From the NCBI RefSeq assembly GCF_048323655.1, contig NZ_JBLUWW010000001.1, positions 372,001-436,000 of the forward strand: 64,000 bases of DNA, in the 5' to 3' direction. This document shows positions 44,951-54,317 of this stretch, one piece after another (the stretch's first letter is position 1; each line of letters starts with the position of its first letter). The DNA is from Salinimicrobium soli (GTDB taxonomy: Bacteria; Bacteroidota; Bacteroidia; Flavobacteriales; Flavobacteriaceae). The position numbers were made by a program, and so were the translations under genes. The notes under the pieces were generated by a model, which was not told where the DNA came from, ran no database searches, and saw only the letters and a list, made by a program, of their open reading frames with translations.

Positions 44951-45379
44951 TTATCCAATTGACATTAAAATATCGTTCTGCAAAACCGAATCTCCCGCCT
45001 TTACCCGAATATCCTTCACTGTTCCTGCTTCATCTGCCAACACATGATTTTCCATCTTCATCGCTTCCAGAACCAGTAGTTCATCACCTTTTTTCACCGT
45101 ATCTCCTTCCCTGACCTTTAGCTGCAGAATATTACCCGGTAAGGGCGCAAACACCGGAAAGCCTCCCAGAGAAGCCGTTTTTTTGATCTGTCCTTCTCCC
45201 GGCGGACTCACCACTTTTTCTCGAACCAACTTCGGAGTTTTGAGTGGTCTTTTCATTTCATGATGCACTTCCACCACGTATTCGGTCCCATTCACTTCCA
45301 GGGTGGCAATCTCATCTTCCATCTCTTTAATATGGACCGAATAGGAGTTGCCATTTATTTTAAAATCGAATTTTTTCAT
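44951..45379 (-). CDS. Biotin carrier (biotinyl) subunit
   Basis: A 142-residue protein with a C-terminal biotinyl/lipoyl domain; the lysine in LEAMKMENHVL receives biotin. The N-terminal part carries a Pro-rich linker. It shuttles the carboxyl group from the carboxyltransferase to the membrane subunit. It lies 1 base after the gamma-like gene and 18 before the beta subunit. Confidence 0.95.
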   Translation of the reverse strand: MKKFDFKINGNSYSVHIKEMEDEIATLEVNGTEYVVEVHHEMKRPLKTPKLVREKVVSPPGEGQIKKTASLGGFPVFAPLPGNILQLKVREGDTVKKGDELLVLEAMKMENHVLADEAGTVKDIRVKAGDSVLQNDILMSIG

Positions 45380-45380
45380 A

Positions 45381-45752
45381 TCAGTAATTTTTTCCGGGGA
45401 AATTATTCACGCCGTATATCTTGGAACTCCATGGGGAATAGGTCCTGGAGACCCTTTTTATGGTTAGTACGCCGCTCTCCTCGTCGTGCTGTTCCTTAAA
45501 ATAAAGTGTAAGGGCCATTCCAATGGCAGCGCTTACCTCTCCCGAAAGATATTTTTCTTCGTTAGCTGCACCTGCTCTTGCCGCTCTTGAATCCCTTATT
45601 TTTTGTGCACCGTTCATCCCCAGTCCCAGGATCTTTGGCAGGCTCTGGAAACAGAACACCAGCAGAACCAGTGCAACGAATACCACGCTGTAGCCCACCA
45701 CCGTTATGATCCAGATCTCAGACCAGTCCACTATCATCATTGAGTAATTCAT
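45381..45752 (-). CDS. OadG-like gamma subunit
   Basis: A 123-residue protein with one N-terminal membrane helix (about 10-33, EIWIITVVGYSVVFVALVLLVF) followed by a hydrophilic, Ala/Glu-rich tail. This is the shape of OadG/MmdD small subunits that stabilise the complex. Placement between the carboxyltransferase and biotin carrier supports the call. Confidence 0.88.
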   Translation of the reverse strand: MNYSMMIVDWSEIWIITVVGYSVVFVALVLLVFCFQSLPKILGLGMNGAQKIRDSRAARAGAANEEKYLSGEVSAAIGMALTLYFKEQHDEESGVLTIKRVSRTYSPWSSKIYGVNNFPGKNY

Positions 45753-45753
45753 A

Positions 45754-47313
45754 TTAAAGAGGTATGTTAGAATGTTTTTTAGGAGGGTTCGTAAGTTTTT
45801 TTGTCTGAAGGGTCTGCAAGCCTCTTATGATCCTGAAGCGGGTATTTCTGGGTTCGATGACATCATCTATATACCCATAGGATGCAGCTTCATAAGGGTT
45901 GGCAAACTTCTCCTTATACTCCTGTTCCTTTTCAGCTTTATAATTTTCTCTTTTTTGAAGATCTTCCATGGCATTTAATGCCCTTCCTTCCAGCACTTCA
46001 ATAGCTCCGGAAGCACCCATTACTGCGATCTCTGCTGAAGGCCAGGCATAATTGAGGTCGCCCCGAAGTTGCTTACAGCTCATTACATCATGCGCCCCGC
46101 CATATGATTTCCTAAGGGTGATGGTGATCTTTGGAACCGTAGCTTCTCCATAAGCGAACATGAGTTTGGCGCCATGCACAATAATTCCCGCATACTCCTG
46201 TCCACTACCCGGAAGAAAGCCCGGCACATCCACAAAAGTGAGTATCGGGATATTGAAGGAATCGCACAGCCTCACAAATCGGGCAGCTTTTCTGGAAGCA
46301 TCACAGTCCAGTACGCCCGCTAAAAAGTTAGGTTGATTCGCCACGATCCCCACACTCTCGCCATTCATTCTCCCGAAACCGACTATGATGTTTTTTGCAT
46401 AATTCCTGTGTACTTCCAGGAATTCACTGTCATCTAAAATGCTAAAAAGCACCTCCTGCATATCATACGGCTGATTGGGATTATCGGGAATGATCATATT
46501 TAGAAAATCATCCATCCTGTCAATGGGATCATTAGTGCTTACCAGCGGCGCCTCTTCCAGGTTGTTCTGTGGGAGATAAGAAAGCAGCTTCCTGATAAGC
46601 AGCAGTCCATTTTCTTCGTTTGGCACCATGAAATGTGATACTCCGGATTTTGTTGCGTGTATCTTCGCTCCACCCAGGTTTTCAACAGTGATATCTTCAC
46701 CGGTAACGGTTTTTACCACTTTTGGTCCGGTGACGAACATATAACTATTCTCTTCGGTCATCATCACAAAATCGGTCAGTGCTGGCGAATACACCGCACC
46801 TCCGGCACAGGGTCCAAAAATGGCAGAAATCTGGGGTATTACCCCTGATGCCAAAATGTTGCGCTCAAAGATCTCAGCATAACCTGCAAGAGAGGTCACT
46901 CCTTCCTGAATACGAGCGCCCCCGCTGTCATTTATCCCAATTACGGGAGCTCCCGCTCTCATCGCCATATCCATTATCTTACAGATCTTTTGAGCAAAGG
47001 TTTCAGAAAGGGAACCGCCAAATACGGTAAAATCCTGGGAGAAGACGTATACAACCCGGCCATCTATGGTGCCGTGCCCTGTTACCACTCCGTCGCCAAG
47101 CACTTTTTTCTGTTCCATTCCAAAGTTGGTACAGCGGTGTGTGACGAACATGTCAAACTCCTCAAAACTGCCCTCATCCAGTAGAATATCTATTCGTTCC
47201 CGTGCCGTTAATTTCCCTTTTTGATGCTGACCTTCGATTCTTTGAAGACCTCCGCCCAACCTAGCGGTTTCCCGCATTTTTATCAGCTCGTTGACTTTAT
47301 CCTGTCCTGACAT
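45754..47313 (-). CDS. Acyl-CoA carboxyltransferase subunit (methylmalonyl-CoA decarboxylase alpha)
   Basis: A 519-residue carboxyltransferase when started at the ATG at 47313 (four bases after the epimerase stop; a longer start overlaps that gene). The crotonase-like halves carry the usual motifs (GGARIQEGVTSLAGYAEIF, FGPCAGGAVYSP, FVDVPGFLPG). In this gene company (gamma, biotin carrier, beta) it is the alpha subunit of a Na+-pumping methylmalonyl-CoA decarboxylase. No biotin carboxylase is nearby, which argues against an ATP-driven propionyl-CoA carboxylase. Confidence 0.93.
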   Translation of the reverse strand: MSGQDKVNELIKMRETARLGGGLQRIEGQHQKGKLTARERIDILLDEGSFEEFDMFVTHRCTNFGMEQKKVLGDGVVTGHGTIDGRVVYVFSQDFTVFGGSLSETFAQKICKIMDMAMRAGAPVIGINDSGGARIQEGVTSLAGYAEIFERNILASGVIPQISAIFGPCAGGAVYSPALTDFVMMTEENSYMFVTGPKVVKTVTGEDITVENLGGAKIHATKSGVSHFMVPNEENGLLLIRKLLSYLPQNNLEEAPLVSTNDPIDRMDDFLNMIIPDNPNQPYDMQEVLFSILDDSEFLEVHRNYAKNIIVGFGRMNGESVGIVANQPNFLAGVLDCDASRKAARFVRLCDSFNIPILTFVDVPGFLPGSGQEYAGIIVHGAKLMFAYGEATVPKITITLRKSYGGAHDVMSCKQLRGDLNYAWPSAEIAVMGASGAIEVLEGRALNAMEDLQKRENYKAEKEQEYKEKFANPYEAASYGYIDDVIEPRNTRFRIIRGLQTLQTKKLTNPPKKHSNIPL

Positions 47314-47317
47314 AATT

Positions 47318-47731
47318 CTATTTTTCATCTTGTTTTTCACATAGTTCGGTCAATACTCCAAATGTGGATTTTGGATGCACAAAAGCTATCTGTAATCCTT
47401 CGGCGCCCAACCTGGGAGTTTCGTCAATTAGTCTCACTCCTTTTTCTGAAAGTTCATCAAGGTTTTCCTGCAGGTCTTCCACGGCAAATGCCAAATGGTG
47501 TAAACCTTCCCCTCTCTTTTCTATAAACTTTCCGATAGGACCTTCGGGCGAGGTAGATTCCAGTAATTCAAGTTTGGTTTGTCCAACCATGAAAAACGCC
47601 GTTTTCACCTTTTGATCCTGAACTTCTTCTACGCGGTAACATTTCAGCCCCAGCTTGTCTTCATAAAAATCAATAGCCGCGTCAAGATTTGATACGGCGA
47701 TACCAATGTGTTCTATATGTGTAGCTTTCAT
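47318..47731 (-). CDS. mce: Methylmalonyl-CoA epimerase
   Basis: A 137-residue vicinal-oxygen-chelate protein that interconverts R and S methylmalonyl-CoA. The metal-ligand His and Glu positions are seen in HIEHIGIAV, GEGLHHLAFAV, and KLELLE. It heads the decarboxylase cluster and supplies the isomer used by it, as in propionate metabolism. Confidence 0.95.
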   Translation of the reverse strand: MKATHIEHIGIAVSNLDAAIDFYEDKLGLKCYRVEEVQDQKVKTAFFMVGQTKLELLESTSPEGPIGKFIEKRGEGLHHLAFAVEDLQENLDELSEKGVRLIDETPRLGAEGLQIAFVHPKSTFGVLTELCEKQDEK

Positions 47732-47744
47732 AACAAGTATTCAA

Positions 47745-47779
47745 AGCAGGCAAAACCGGCGATACCGGCTTTACCTGCT
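47745..47779 (-). terminator. Imperfect hairpin between mce and pckA
   Basis: AGCAGG pairs with CCTGCT and an inner CCGG/CCGG stem extends it with mismatches. There is no strong T tract, so it may be a weak terminator or an mRNA structure. Confidence 0.4.
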
Positions 47780-47790
47780 GTAGTTAAAAT

Positions 47791-49431
47791 TTAATTTCCG
47801 GATAGACCCACCGGCATTTTGTGATGTTCATCTATTAATGGTCCCCCTTCAATAATAAAGTCGGATGCTTCCTGTGCGTATTTTTCAAAATTCAGGTGGA
47901 AGGAATGAGCCAGCTGTATGGATTTCTGCACATACGCCGTTTTCTGAAGCCAGGTATTCATTGGATTCAGCATCTCAGAAGGCACTCCGTGGCAATATTT
48001 CGGCATATCGAGTCCAAAGATGGGATGCATCTCATAATCCACTTTTTGAAGTTCCCCTTTCAGGATCTCAGAGATCATGGCGCGGGTATATTTCAATTTT
48101 ATACGGGAGCCAACGCCATAAGGACCTCCACTCCAGCCGGTATTGATGAGCCACACATTCACACCCGATTTTTCCATTTTCTGACTCAGCATTTCAGCAT
48201 AAACAGTAGGATGCAATGGCATGAATGGTTCTCCAAAACACGCAGAAAATGAAGGAACCGGTTCATTGATACCGGCTTCTGTCCCCGCTACTTTAGCGGT
48301 ATATCCCGAAATAAAATGATAAGCAGCCTGTCCCGGAGTGAGTTTGGAGACCGGAGGCAAAACTCCAAAAGCATCACAGGTCAAAAAGAAAATATTCTTC
48401 GGATTCTGGGCGTAAGAGCCTTCCTGAATATTTTCAATATGATCAATAGGATAGCTTACACGGGTGTTTTGCGTGATCCCGGAATCAAAAAAATCCACCT
48501 GCCCATCGTCCTTTAAAAAGACATTTTCGAGCATAGCTCCGGGTTTGATCGCCCGGTAGATATCGGGCTCCTGTTCCTCGGTGAGGCCGATCACCTTGGC
48601 GTAACATCCGCCTTCAAAATTGAAGACCACATCGTTTTCTGTCCAGCCGTGTTCATCATCTCCTATGAGACGTCTTTCAGGATCTGCGGAAAGGGTCGTT
48701 TTTCCTGTTCCCGAAAGTCCGAAGAAAATAGCAGTATCCCCGTCTTCACCAACATTAGCCGAACAGTGCATAGGTAATACATTACGTTCAACAAGCAGGC
48801 TGAGATTCAAGGCTGAAAAAATCCCTTTTTTCATCTCGCCGGTATAGGCAGATCCTCCTACAAGAGCGATCTTTTCTGAAAAATTGAGGATGCTGAAATT
48901 GCCCTGACGCAATCCTAATTTCTCCGGCTCCTGTTCTATATAGCCCGGGGCGCAGAGTACCAGCCATTCCTCTTGAAAATCTTTCAGCTCCTCCTCCTCA
49001 AGTCGGAGGAACATGTTCTTTACAAAGAAATTAGACCACGGATATTCAGTAATACTGCGCACATTCATTTGATAATCGGGATGGGCGCACACATAACCAT
49101 CATGCACATATACCTCTTTTCCGCTCAGGTAAGCCGCCACCCGCTTATACAGGGCCTCAAAATTCTCTTCAGAAATGGGTTTATTGATCTTGCCCCACCA
49201 CACTTTTTCGCGGGTATAGTCATCCTTTACTATGAACCGGTCCTGCGGGGAGCGGCCTGTAAATTTTCCGGTATTGACCGCCAAAGTACCATTGGCAGTC
49301 TCACTACCCATTCCCTTTTCCAAAGTGATCTTTTGTAATTCTCCCCCTGAAAGGTTCCACTGAACTAAACAGTCGCGAAGACCGTATTTTAGAAGCGTTC
49401 CGGTTGATGGAGGTGCTGCAATTTTAGTCAT
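47791..49431 (-). CDS. pckA: Phosphoenolpyruvate carboxykinase (ATP)
   Basis: A 546-residue ATP-dependent PEPCK. The kinase P-loop is FGLSGTGKTTLSAD, followed by RRLIGDDEHGW; the oxaloacetate/Mn site is in TGRSPQDRF and the CSANVGEDGDTAIF segment. It converts oxaloacetate to PEP in gluconeogenesis, or runs backwards in CO2 fixation. It is on the same strand and upstream of pyk by distance; the two are not one operon. Confidence 0.97.
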   Translation of the reverse strand: MTKIAAPPSTGTLLKYGLRDCLVQWNLSGGELQKITLEKGMGSETANGTLAVNTGKFTGRSPQDRFIVKDDYTREKVWWGKINKPISEENFEALYKRVAAYLSGKEVYVHDGYVCAHPDYQMNVRSITEYPWSNFFVKNMFLRLEEEELKDFQEEWLVLCAPGYIEQEPEKLGLRQGNFSILNFSEKIALVGGSAYTGEMKKGIFSALNLSLLVERNVLPMHCSANVGEDGDTAIFFGLSGTGKTTLSADPERRLIGDDEHGWTENDVVFNFEGGCYAKVIGLTEEQEPDIYRAIKPGAMLENVFLKDDGQVDFFDSGITQNTRVSYPIDHIENIQEGSYAQNPKNIFFLTCDAFGVLPPVSKLTPGQAAYHFISGYTAKVAGTEAGINEPVPSFSACFGEPFMPLHPTVYAEMLSQKMEKSGVNVWLINTGWSGGPYGVGSRIKLKYTRAMISEILKGELQKVDYEMHPIFGLDMPKYCHGVPSEMLNPMNTWLQKTAYVQKSIQLAHSFHLNFEKYAQEASDFIIEGGPLIDEHHKMPVGLSGN

Positions 49432-49516
49432 GATTATGGTTATTTATTGGTTGAACAGATGAGTGCCACGGGCAAATCGCCAGGCAAAGAAGGTTAATTA
49501 TCTCATTTTTGGATAC

Positions 49517-50296
49517 CTAGTCCAGCACAAGCAAAGGCACGTTGGAGTGAAGGGTTAAAAATCGGGTAAGACGACCTTCAGAAGGCTCGCCGATCTTGAG
49601 ATGGGTATTCGGCATGATCGCCACCATGTCAATATCATGTTTTTCAATGTATTCCAGGATCCCTTTTTCAATGTCTTCATTTTCCGAAAATGAATGGTGA
49701 GAATAGAACATTTCAAGGTAGTACTGCAGGGTATTCTCATTGCTCTCGTCAACTTCAGAATAAGCCACCGCCACCGGAGTCTTTTGTACGGTCAATACAT
49801 GCACCTGGGCTTTGAATTTCCTGGACACTTCCAGCAGAACGTACAGGGGAGATCTATCGGCAATATGCTCCTGCCCAACCGAAAGTATGATAGTGTTCAA
49901 TCTGAATTTTTGGAATTTTTCAGGAATGACCAGCACAGGGAGATCAGCCTGGTGTACCAACCTCGAAGTTTGGGTAACGAAATCTTCTTCATCAATTTCG
50001 GCACCACGGGTTCCCATTATTACCAGGTCTACCTCCAGCTTCTCCTGCAACTCAATTATAGTAGAGATCAGCTCCCCGGTCATCACCAAAGTTTGCAACT
50101 TCGGATTTAAAGGGTGATCATATTTTTGAAGAACTAACTCGAATTTTTGGCGTATTTCTGCTTCAGATTCATTTTCTGTTCTAATGTGAAGAAGATGTAA
50201 ATGAATAGATGGGTCTTGATCTGCAAATTTTACTGCATAGTTTAAAGCGTTTTGGGACACTTCGGAAAAATCGAAAGGAACAAGGATGTTTTTCAT
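49517..50296 (-). CDS. Universal stress protein, tandem two-domain
   Basis: A 259-residue protein with an N-terminal USP domain (MKNILVPFDFSEVSQNALNY, VIMGTRGAEIDEEDF) and a degenerate second one (about 145-259, VHVLTVQKTPVAVAYSE). An ATP-binding G-2x-G-9x-G(S/T) motif is not clearly seen. Such proteins respond to starvation and oxidative stress. It is alone; the 291-base gap before lpxH holds only AT-rich DNA and a GCAGCTGCAGCTGC palindrome near 50509. Confidence 0.92.
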   Translation of the reverse strand: MKNILVPFDFSEVSQNALNYAVKFADQDPSIHLHLLHIRTENESEAEIRQKFELVLQKYDHPLNPKLQTLVMTGELISTIIELQEKLEVDLVIMGTRGAEIDEEDFVTQTSRLVHQADLPVLVIPEKFQKFRLNTIILSVGQEHIADRSPLYVLLEVSRKFKAQVHVLTVQKTPVAVAYSEVDESNENTLQYYLEMFYSHHSFSENEDIEKGILEYIEKHDIDMVAIMPNTHLKIGEPSEGRLTRFLTLHSNVPLLVLD

Positions 50297-50587
50297 GATA
50301 AGAACTTATAAGGATGTAAACTGAAATTTCCTTTTTTGTCCTATAAAGATAACCCCGCGAAAAGCCGGTAATCATGACATTTGTCAATTGCAGCCGGAAA
50401 GTAATTAACATTTAAGGCACGAAAACGATTGAAGTTTTTAGCCCCTCATCTACTGCGGAAAAATGCGCAAAAAAAGCTATTAAAAAATAGTTCTAAATAT
50501 ACCTGGCAGCTGCAGCTGCAGTGACTTAAAGTTGGGTGATGATCGTCTGAAAAAAGAAGGTTTCACGGTAGTCAAAAATGCCTTTTT

Positions 50588-51346
50588 TCACCACTCTTTC
50601 AGCTTCAATTCCTCCCCATCAAATTCGCCGTATGTGTAGAAATTGATCCAATCTCCAAGATTGAGATAAGTGGAGTTTTCCTGAAGTTTAAAATTTATTG
50701 GTAAGTGCCGGTGTCCAAAAATGAAATAATCGTAATGCTGCGTCTCCAGCTTTTTGCGGCAGTACTGGATGAGCCATTCCTTTTCTTCCCCTAGGAACTC
50801 TACATCTTCTTCTCCGGAAATCGCTTTGTTCTTTACGGAAAAATACTGGGCTAAAGGTACGCCGAGATCCGGGTGCAGCCAACGGTAGAGCCATTTGGCA
50901 AAAGGATTGGTGAACACCTTTTTCATGCGCTTGAAGCCTTTATCCCCGGGTCCAAGACCATCACCATGACCAATGAGGAACTTTTTTCGGTTGAACTCAA
51001 ACTCCTTCGGACGGTGATAAACGGGAATATCCAACTCAGTCTGGAAATAGTCATCCATCCATAGATCATGATTTCCCACGAAGAAATACACGGGAATACC
51101 GCGATCTCTTATCTGCGCCAATTTCCCCAGCACCCTCACAAATCCTTTTGGAACTACATGTTTGTATTCAAACCAGAAATCAAACAGGTCTCCTAAAAGA
51201 AAAATGGCAGCGGCATCCTCGCTTACCTTATCAAGCCAGGCAACAAATTTTTGCTCCCGTGGACGGCTCTCTTCAGCAGTAGGTGCGCCCAGGTGATTAT
51301 CACTTGAGAAATAAATTTTTTTCCCCGCAGGAATTTCCATTGACAT
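50588..51346 (-). CDS. lpxH: UDP-2,3-diacylglucosamine diphosphatase
   Basis: A 252-residue calcineurin-like phosphoesterase of lipid A synthesis. Metal motifs: SSDNHLGAP, GDLFDFWFEY, GNHD, IGHGDGLG and FGHRHLP. It hydrolyses UDP-2,3-diacyl-GlcN to lipid X and UMP at the inner membrane. The Met-Ser-Met start leaves two possible ATGs; the first is given. It has no operon partner. Confidence 0.94.
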   Translation of the reverse strand: MSMEIPAGKKIYFSSDNHLGAPTAEESRPREQKFVAWLDKVSEDAAAIFLLGDLFDFWFEYKHVVPKGFVRVLGKLAQIRDRGIPVYFFVGNHDLWMDDYFQTELDIPVYHRPKEFEFNRKKFLIGHGDGLGPGDKGFKRMKKVFTNPFAKWLYRWLHPDLGVPLAQYFSVKNKAISGEEDVEFLGEEKEWLIQYCRKKLETQHYDYFIFGHRHLPINFKLQENSTYLNLGDWINFYTYGEFDGEELKLKEW

Positions 51347-51475
51347 GGTTTAAAGGTGTAAAGATATAGTTAAAAATTTCTAAGTTAAAAGATAAACGCA
51401 ATTTCACCGCCCGTAGCGCAGGTTCAGTCTTTTGTAATTAGCTTAAAGAACACTAACTTTAAGGAAAAGACGGGT

Positions 51476-52429
51476 ATGGAAAAATTAGTTACGGGAATTC
51501 ATCATGTTACTGCGCTGGCCGGAGAACCACAGCGAAATCTGGATTTTTATACCGGCATTCTCGGGCTTCGAATGGTGAAAAAGACCGTCAATTTTGATGC
51601 GCCCGATGTTTACCACTTCTACTATGGCAATGAGACCGGACAACCGGGAACTATCCTTACTTTTTTCCCTTATGAAGGTATCCGACCGGGCCGGCAGGGC
51701 AAAGGAATGCTAAATGTCACTACCTTCTCAGTTCCCATTTCTTCCATGGAATTTTGGGAGAAACGCTTTAAACAATTCGGAATAAATTACACTCCGGCTC
51801 AAGACAGGTTTGATGGAGAAGCGGCCATGTATTTTCAGGATCCTGATGGACTGGGATTGGAATTGATCTTCAACGACAGTGATGAACGCCCCGGTTTTTC
51901 TTATGGCAGCATTCCCAAAGAACATTCAATAAAAGGCTTTTACAGTGTCGAGATCTGGCAGGAAGGCTATGAGCGCACCGCCGGATTGCTTACTGAAGTC
52001 CTTGATCACCATCTCATCGCCGAAAAAGGAAGCCGTTTCAGGTTTGCAGCGACCGATGCTCCCGGCAGTTATATTGATATTCTCTGCTCTCCGGACAGCC
52101 TTAAAGGTTTGGGGGGTGGCGGCACCGTGCACCACCTGGCCTTTAATACAGCCAACAAAGAAACACAAGCCAAGGTGCGGGAGAAGGTCTTAAAAAGTGG
52201 GTTCAATCCCACTCCTGTTCTGGACAGGCAGTATTTTGAATCCATCTATTTTCGGGAACCTGGTGGGGTACTATTTGAGGTCGCTACTGCCGAACCGGGA
52301 TTTGCCGTTGATGAAGAACCCGCCAAGCTGGGCGAAGAACTAAAACTTCCGCCGCAATATGAATCCAGAAGAGAGTTGATCGAAAAAGCAGTAAAACCGG
52401 TTACCCTTAACCCTACAAAGTTTAAATAA
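51476..52429 (+). CDS. Ring-cleaving dioxygenase, MhqO-like (glyoxalase fold)
   Basis: A 317-residue protein with two vicinal-oxygen-chelate domains (residues 5-130 and 150-280). His ligands appear in GIHHVTALAG and VHHLAFNTANKE, with Glu in GGVLFEVAT. It resembles the MhqA/MhqO extradiol dioxygenases of quinone stress. The stop overlaps the next start (TAATG), pairing it with a MhqD-like esterase; in Bacillus, mhqO/mhqD-like genes respond to quinones. Confidence 0.9.
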   Translation: MEKLVTGIHHVTALAGEPQRNLDFYTGILGLRMVKKTVNFDAPDVYHFYYGNETGQPGTILTFFPYEGIRPGRQGKGMLNVTTFSVPISSMEFWEKRFKQFGINYTPAQDRFDGEAAMYFQDPDGLGLELIFNDSDERPGFSYGSIPKEHSIKGFYSVEIWQEGYERTAGLLTEVLDHHLIAEKGSRFRFAATDAPGSYIDILCSPDSLKGLGGGGTVHHLAFNTANKETQAKVREKVLKSGFNPTPVLDRQYFESIYFREPGGVLFEVATAEPGFAVDEEPAKLGEELKLPPQYESRRELIEKAVKPVTLNPTKFK

Positions 52430-53076
52430 TGCTACACCAAAAAGACTACAGATACGACGGAAAGCCTGTTGAGGAAGCAAAAAAAGTACTGATCATGCTC
52501 CACGGAAGGGGAGGCTTTGCTGAAGACATTCTCGGGCTGGCAGACCATCTAAAAATTGATTTGGACGAGTTTGCACTGGTTGCTCCTGAAGCCTATAACA
52601 ACAGCTGGTATCCACTTTCTTTTATGGCTCCGGAAGAACAAAATCAGCCCTGGCTGAATTCGGCACTGGAACTCCTGGCAGAATTAGAGCGGGAACTCAA
52701 CGAAAAAGGTATTCCTTCAGAAAAGATCTACTTCTTAGGATTTTCTCAGGGCGCCTGTCTTACCCTGGAGTACGTGACCAGAAATGCAAAAAAATATGGA
52801 GGTGTCATTGCTATTATTGGCGGACTCATTGGGAAGCACATCAATACAGGGAATTATCTCACCAACTTTGAAGGCACCCCTATCTACCTGGGAACAAGCG
52901 ACCCCGATTCTCATGTACCTGTGGAAAGGGTACAGCAAACGGCCGAGATCTTAAAGAACAAGAATGCCAAAGTAGAATTGCGCATCTATAAGAACGCCGG
53001 ACACGTAATTCTCCCCGAAGAATTAGGAGTGGCCAATAATCTCATTTTTGGATATCCAGGTAAAGAAAAAGTTTAG
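52429..53076 (+). CDS. Alpha/beta hydrolase (phospholipase/carboxylesterase, MhqD-like)
   Basis: A 215-residue esterase. The nucleophile Ser is in FLGFSQGACLTLEY, the acid Asp in TSDPDSHVP, and the His in NAGHVILPEE; the oxyanion segment is MLHGRGG. It is translationally coupled to the dioxygenase gene before it. Its end overlaps the queD end by 4 bases on the other strand. Confidence 0.93.
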   Translation: MLHQKDYRYDGKPVEEAKKVLIMLHGRGGFAEDILGLADHLKIDLDEFALVAPEAYNNSWYPLSFMAPEEQNQPWLNSALELLAELERELNEKGIPSEKIYFLGFSQGACLTLEYVTRNAKKYGGVIAIIGGLIGKHINTGNYLTNFEGTPIYLGTSDPDSHVPVERVQQTAEILKNKNAKVELRIYKNAGHVILPEELGVANNLIFGYPGKEKV

Positions 53077-53525
53077 GTATTGTCAGAAGCGTACCACTCG
53101 GCATAGGAAGTTTCGGTTTCCTGTAACCTGAGGGAAAATAACTTTATGTGGGTGGGCAGTCTCTTTTTGATCTTTTCAGCAAAATCCTGGATCATATTTT
53201 CACTGGTGGGCTGATAATCAACAAGGATCACAGTATGCCCCCTTTTTTCCAGTTCTTCTGCTAATTCCACATGAGGAGTGTTCTTATTAAAGACAGTAGC
53301 ATGGTCAAAAAGGTCTACAATTTCCTGTTTTACGATCTTTTTCAGATCTCCAAAATCGATCACCATTCCAAGTTTCACATGATCTTCATCTGAAATTGGT
53401 TTTCCTATCACAGTAACGGCAAGTTTATAACTATGCCCGTGGACATTCTTGCATTTTCCGTCATAGCCATACAAGGCGTGCCCCGTTTCAAAGGAGAATT
53501 GCTTGGTGATCCTGATCAAACCCAT
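53073..53525 (-). CDS. queD: 6-carboxytetrahydropterin synthase (QueD family)
   Basis: A 150-residue enzyme of queuosine biosynthesis. The zinc-binding HGH and catalytic Cys are in GKCKNVHGHSY; the substrate Glu is in SLRLQETETSYAEWY. It converts dihydroneopterin triphosphate to carboxytetrahydropterin. The partner queC/E genes are not in the window. It has its own -7 element. Confidence 0.95.
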   Translation of the reverse strand: MGLIRITKQFSFETGHALYGYDGKCKNVHGHSYKLAVTVIGKPISDEDHVKLGMVIDFGDLKKIVKQEIVDLFDHATVFNKNTPHVELAEELEKRGHTVILVDYQPTSENMIQDFAEKIKKRLPTHIKLFSLRLQETETSYAEWYASDNT

Positions 53526-53539
53526 AAACTACTTTTTTG

Positions 53540-53547
53540 CAAAGATA
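53540..53547 (-). promoter_or_regulatory. -7 element (TATCTTTG) of queD
   Basis: Minus-strand TAnnTTTG, 14 bases before the queD ATG. A very short leader is implied. Confidence 0.5.
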
Positions 53548-53650
53548 AGTCAATTTTGCGGCTTTTTATTCCGCAGTATTTCAAAGGGTTAGTTGCCATA
53601 AATTTTTAAAGTGCCAGTAGATTTTATGAAAATTGTATTCTTTTTTAAAA

Positions 53651-53658
53651 TACATTTG
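53651..53658 (+). promoter_or_regulatory. -7 element (TACATTTG) of the 2OG oxygenase
   Basis: An exact TAnnTTTG match, about 20 bases before the GTG start of the oxygenase, with an upstream TTG at 53633. Confidence 0.5.
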
Positions 53659-53678
53659 CCGGCCTTAAAATTTGAGCT

Positions 53679-54299
53679 GTGGAAATACTTGAAAATGTCC
53701 TTTATGAAAAGATCATTTCAGATCTATTGGAAAAGAAGTATTCTGTTGTAGAAGACTTTTTTGATCTTGCTGAAGTGCTACAGCTTCGGAATTCCCTGCT
53801 TGGAAAATACGAAGAAGACAATTTTAAAAAGGCGGCTATTGGAAATCGCACCAATGAGATCATCGCGAAATCCATACGTGGAGATTTTATTTTGTGGCTC
53901 AATGAAGCACAGGCAGAAGAAACGGAAAAGGCCTTTTTTACGAAGATCAATGACTTTGTTGATTACCTCAACAAAACCTGTTTTTTAGGCATTTTGCATA
54001 AGGAATTCCATTACGCGCTTTATCCTGAAGGAACCTTTTACAAAAGACACCTCGATACTTTTCAAAACGACGACCGAAGAAAACTTTCCCTTGTATGTTA
54101 CTTAAATGAGCAGGATTGGCAGCCGGAGTACGGCGGGGAGTTGGTCATTTACACTAACGAAGATGGCAAAGAAGTAGAAAAGGTTATTTATCCTTTCCCC
54201 GGCCGTGTGGTGATCTTTGAAAGTCAGGTGCTGGAGCACGAGGTAAAACCGGTAAAAACCGAAAGGCTTAGTATCACAGGCTGGTTAAAGACCCGATAA
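53679..54299 (+). CDS. 2-oxoglutarate/Fe(II)-dependent oxygenase (prolyl 4-hydroxylase-like)
   Basis: A 206-residue double-stranded beta-helix oxygenase. The iron ligands are HxD in YKRHLDTF and the later His in VLEHEVKP; the 2OG-binding Arg is in ERLSITGW. Substrate is unknown; related enzymes hydroxylate protein proline residues. It starts at GTG 53679. There is no upstream in-frame ATG, and the next ATG is inside the fold. Confidence 0.9.
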   Translation: MEILENVLYEKIISDLLEKKYSVVEDFFDLAEVLQLRNSLLGKYEEDNFKKAAIGNRTNEIIAKSIRGDFILWLNEAQAEETEKAFFTKINDFVDYLNKTCFLGILHKEFHYALYPEGTFYKRHLDTFQNDDRRKLSLVCYLNEQDWQPEYGGELVIYTNEDGKEVEKVIYPFPGRVVIFESQVLEHEVKPVKTERLSITGWLKTR

Positions 54300-54317
54300 A
54301 AACCCTTTTTTGAAACC

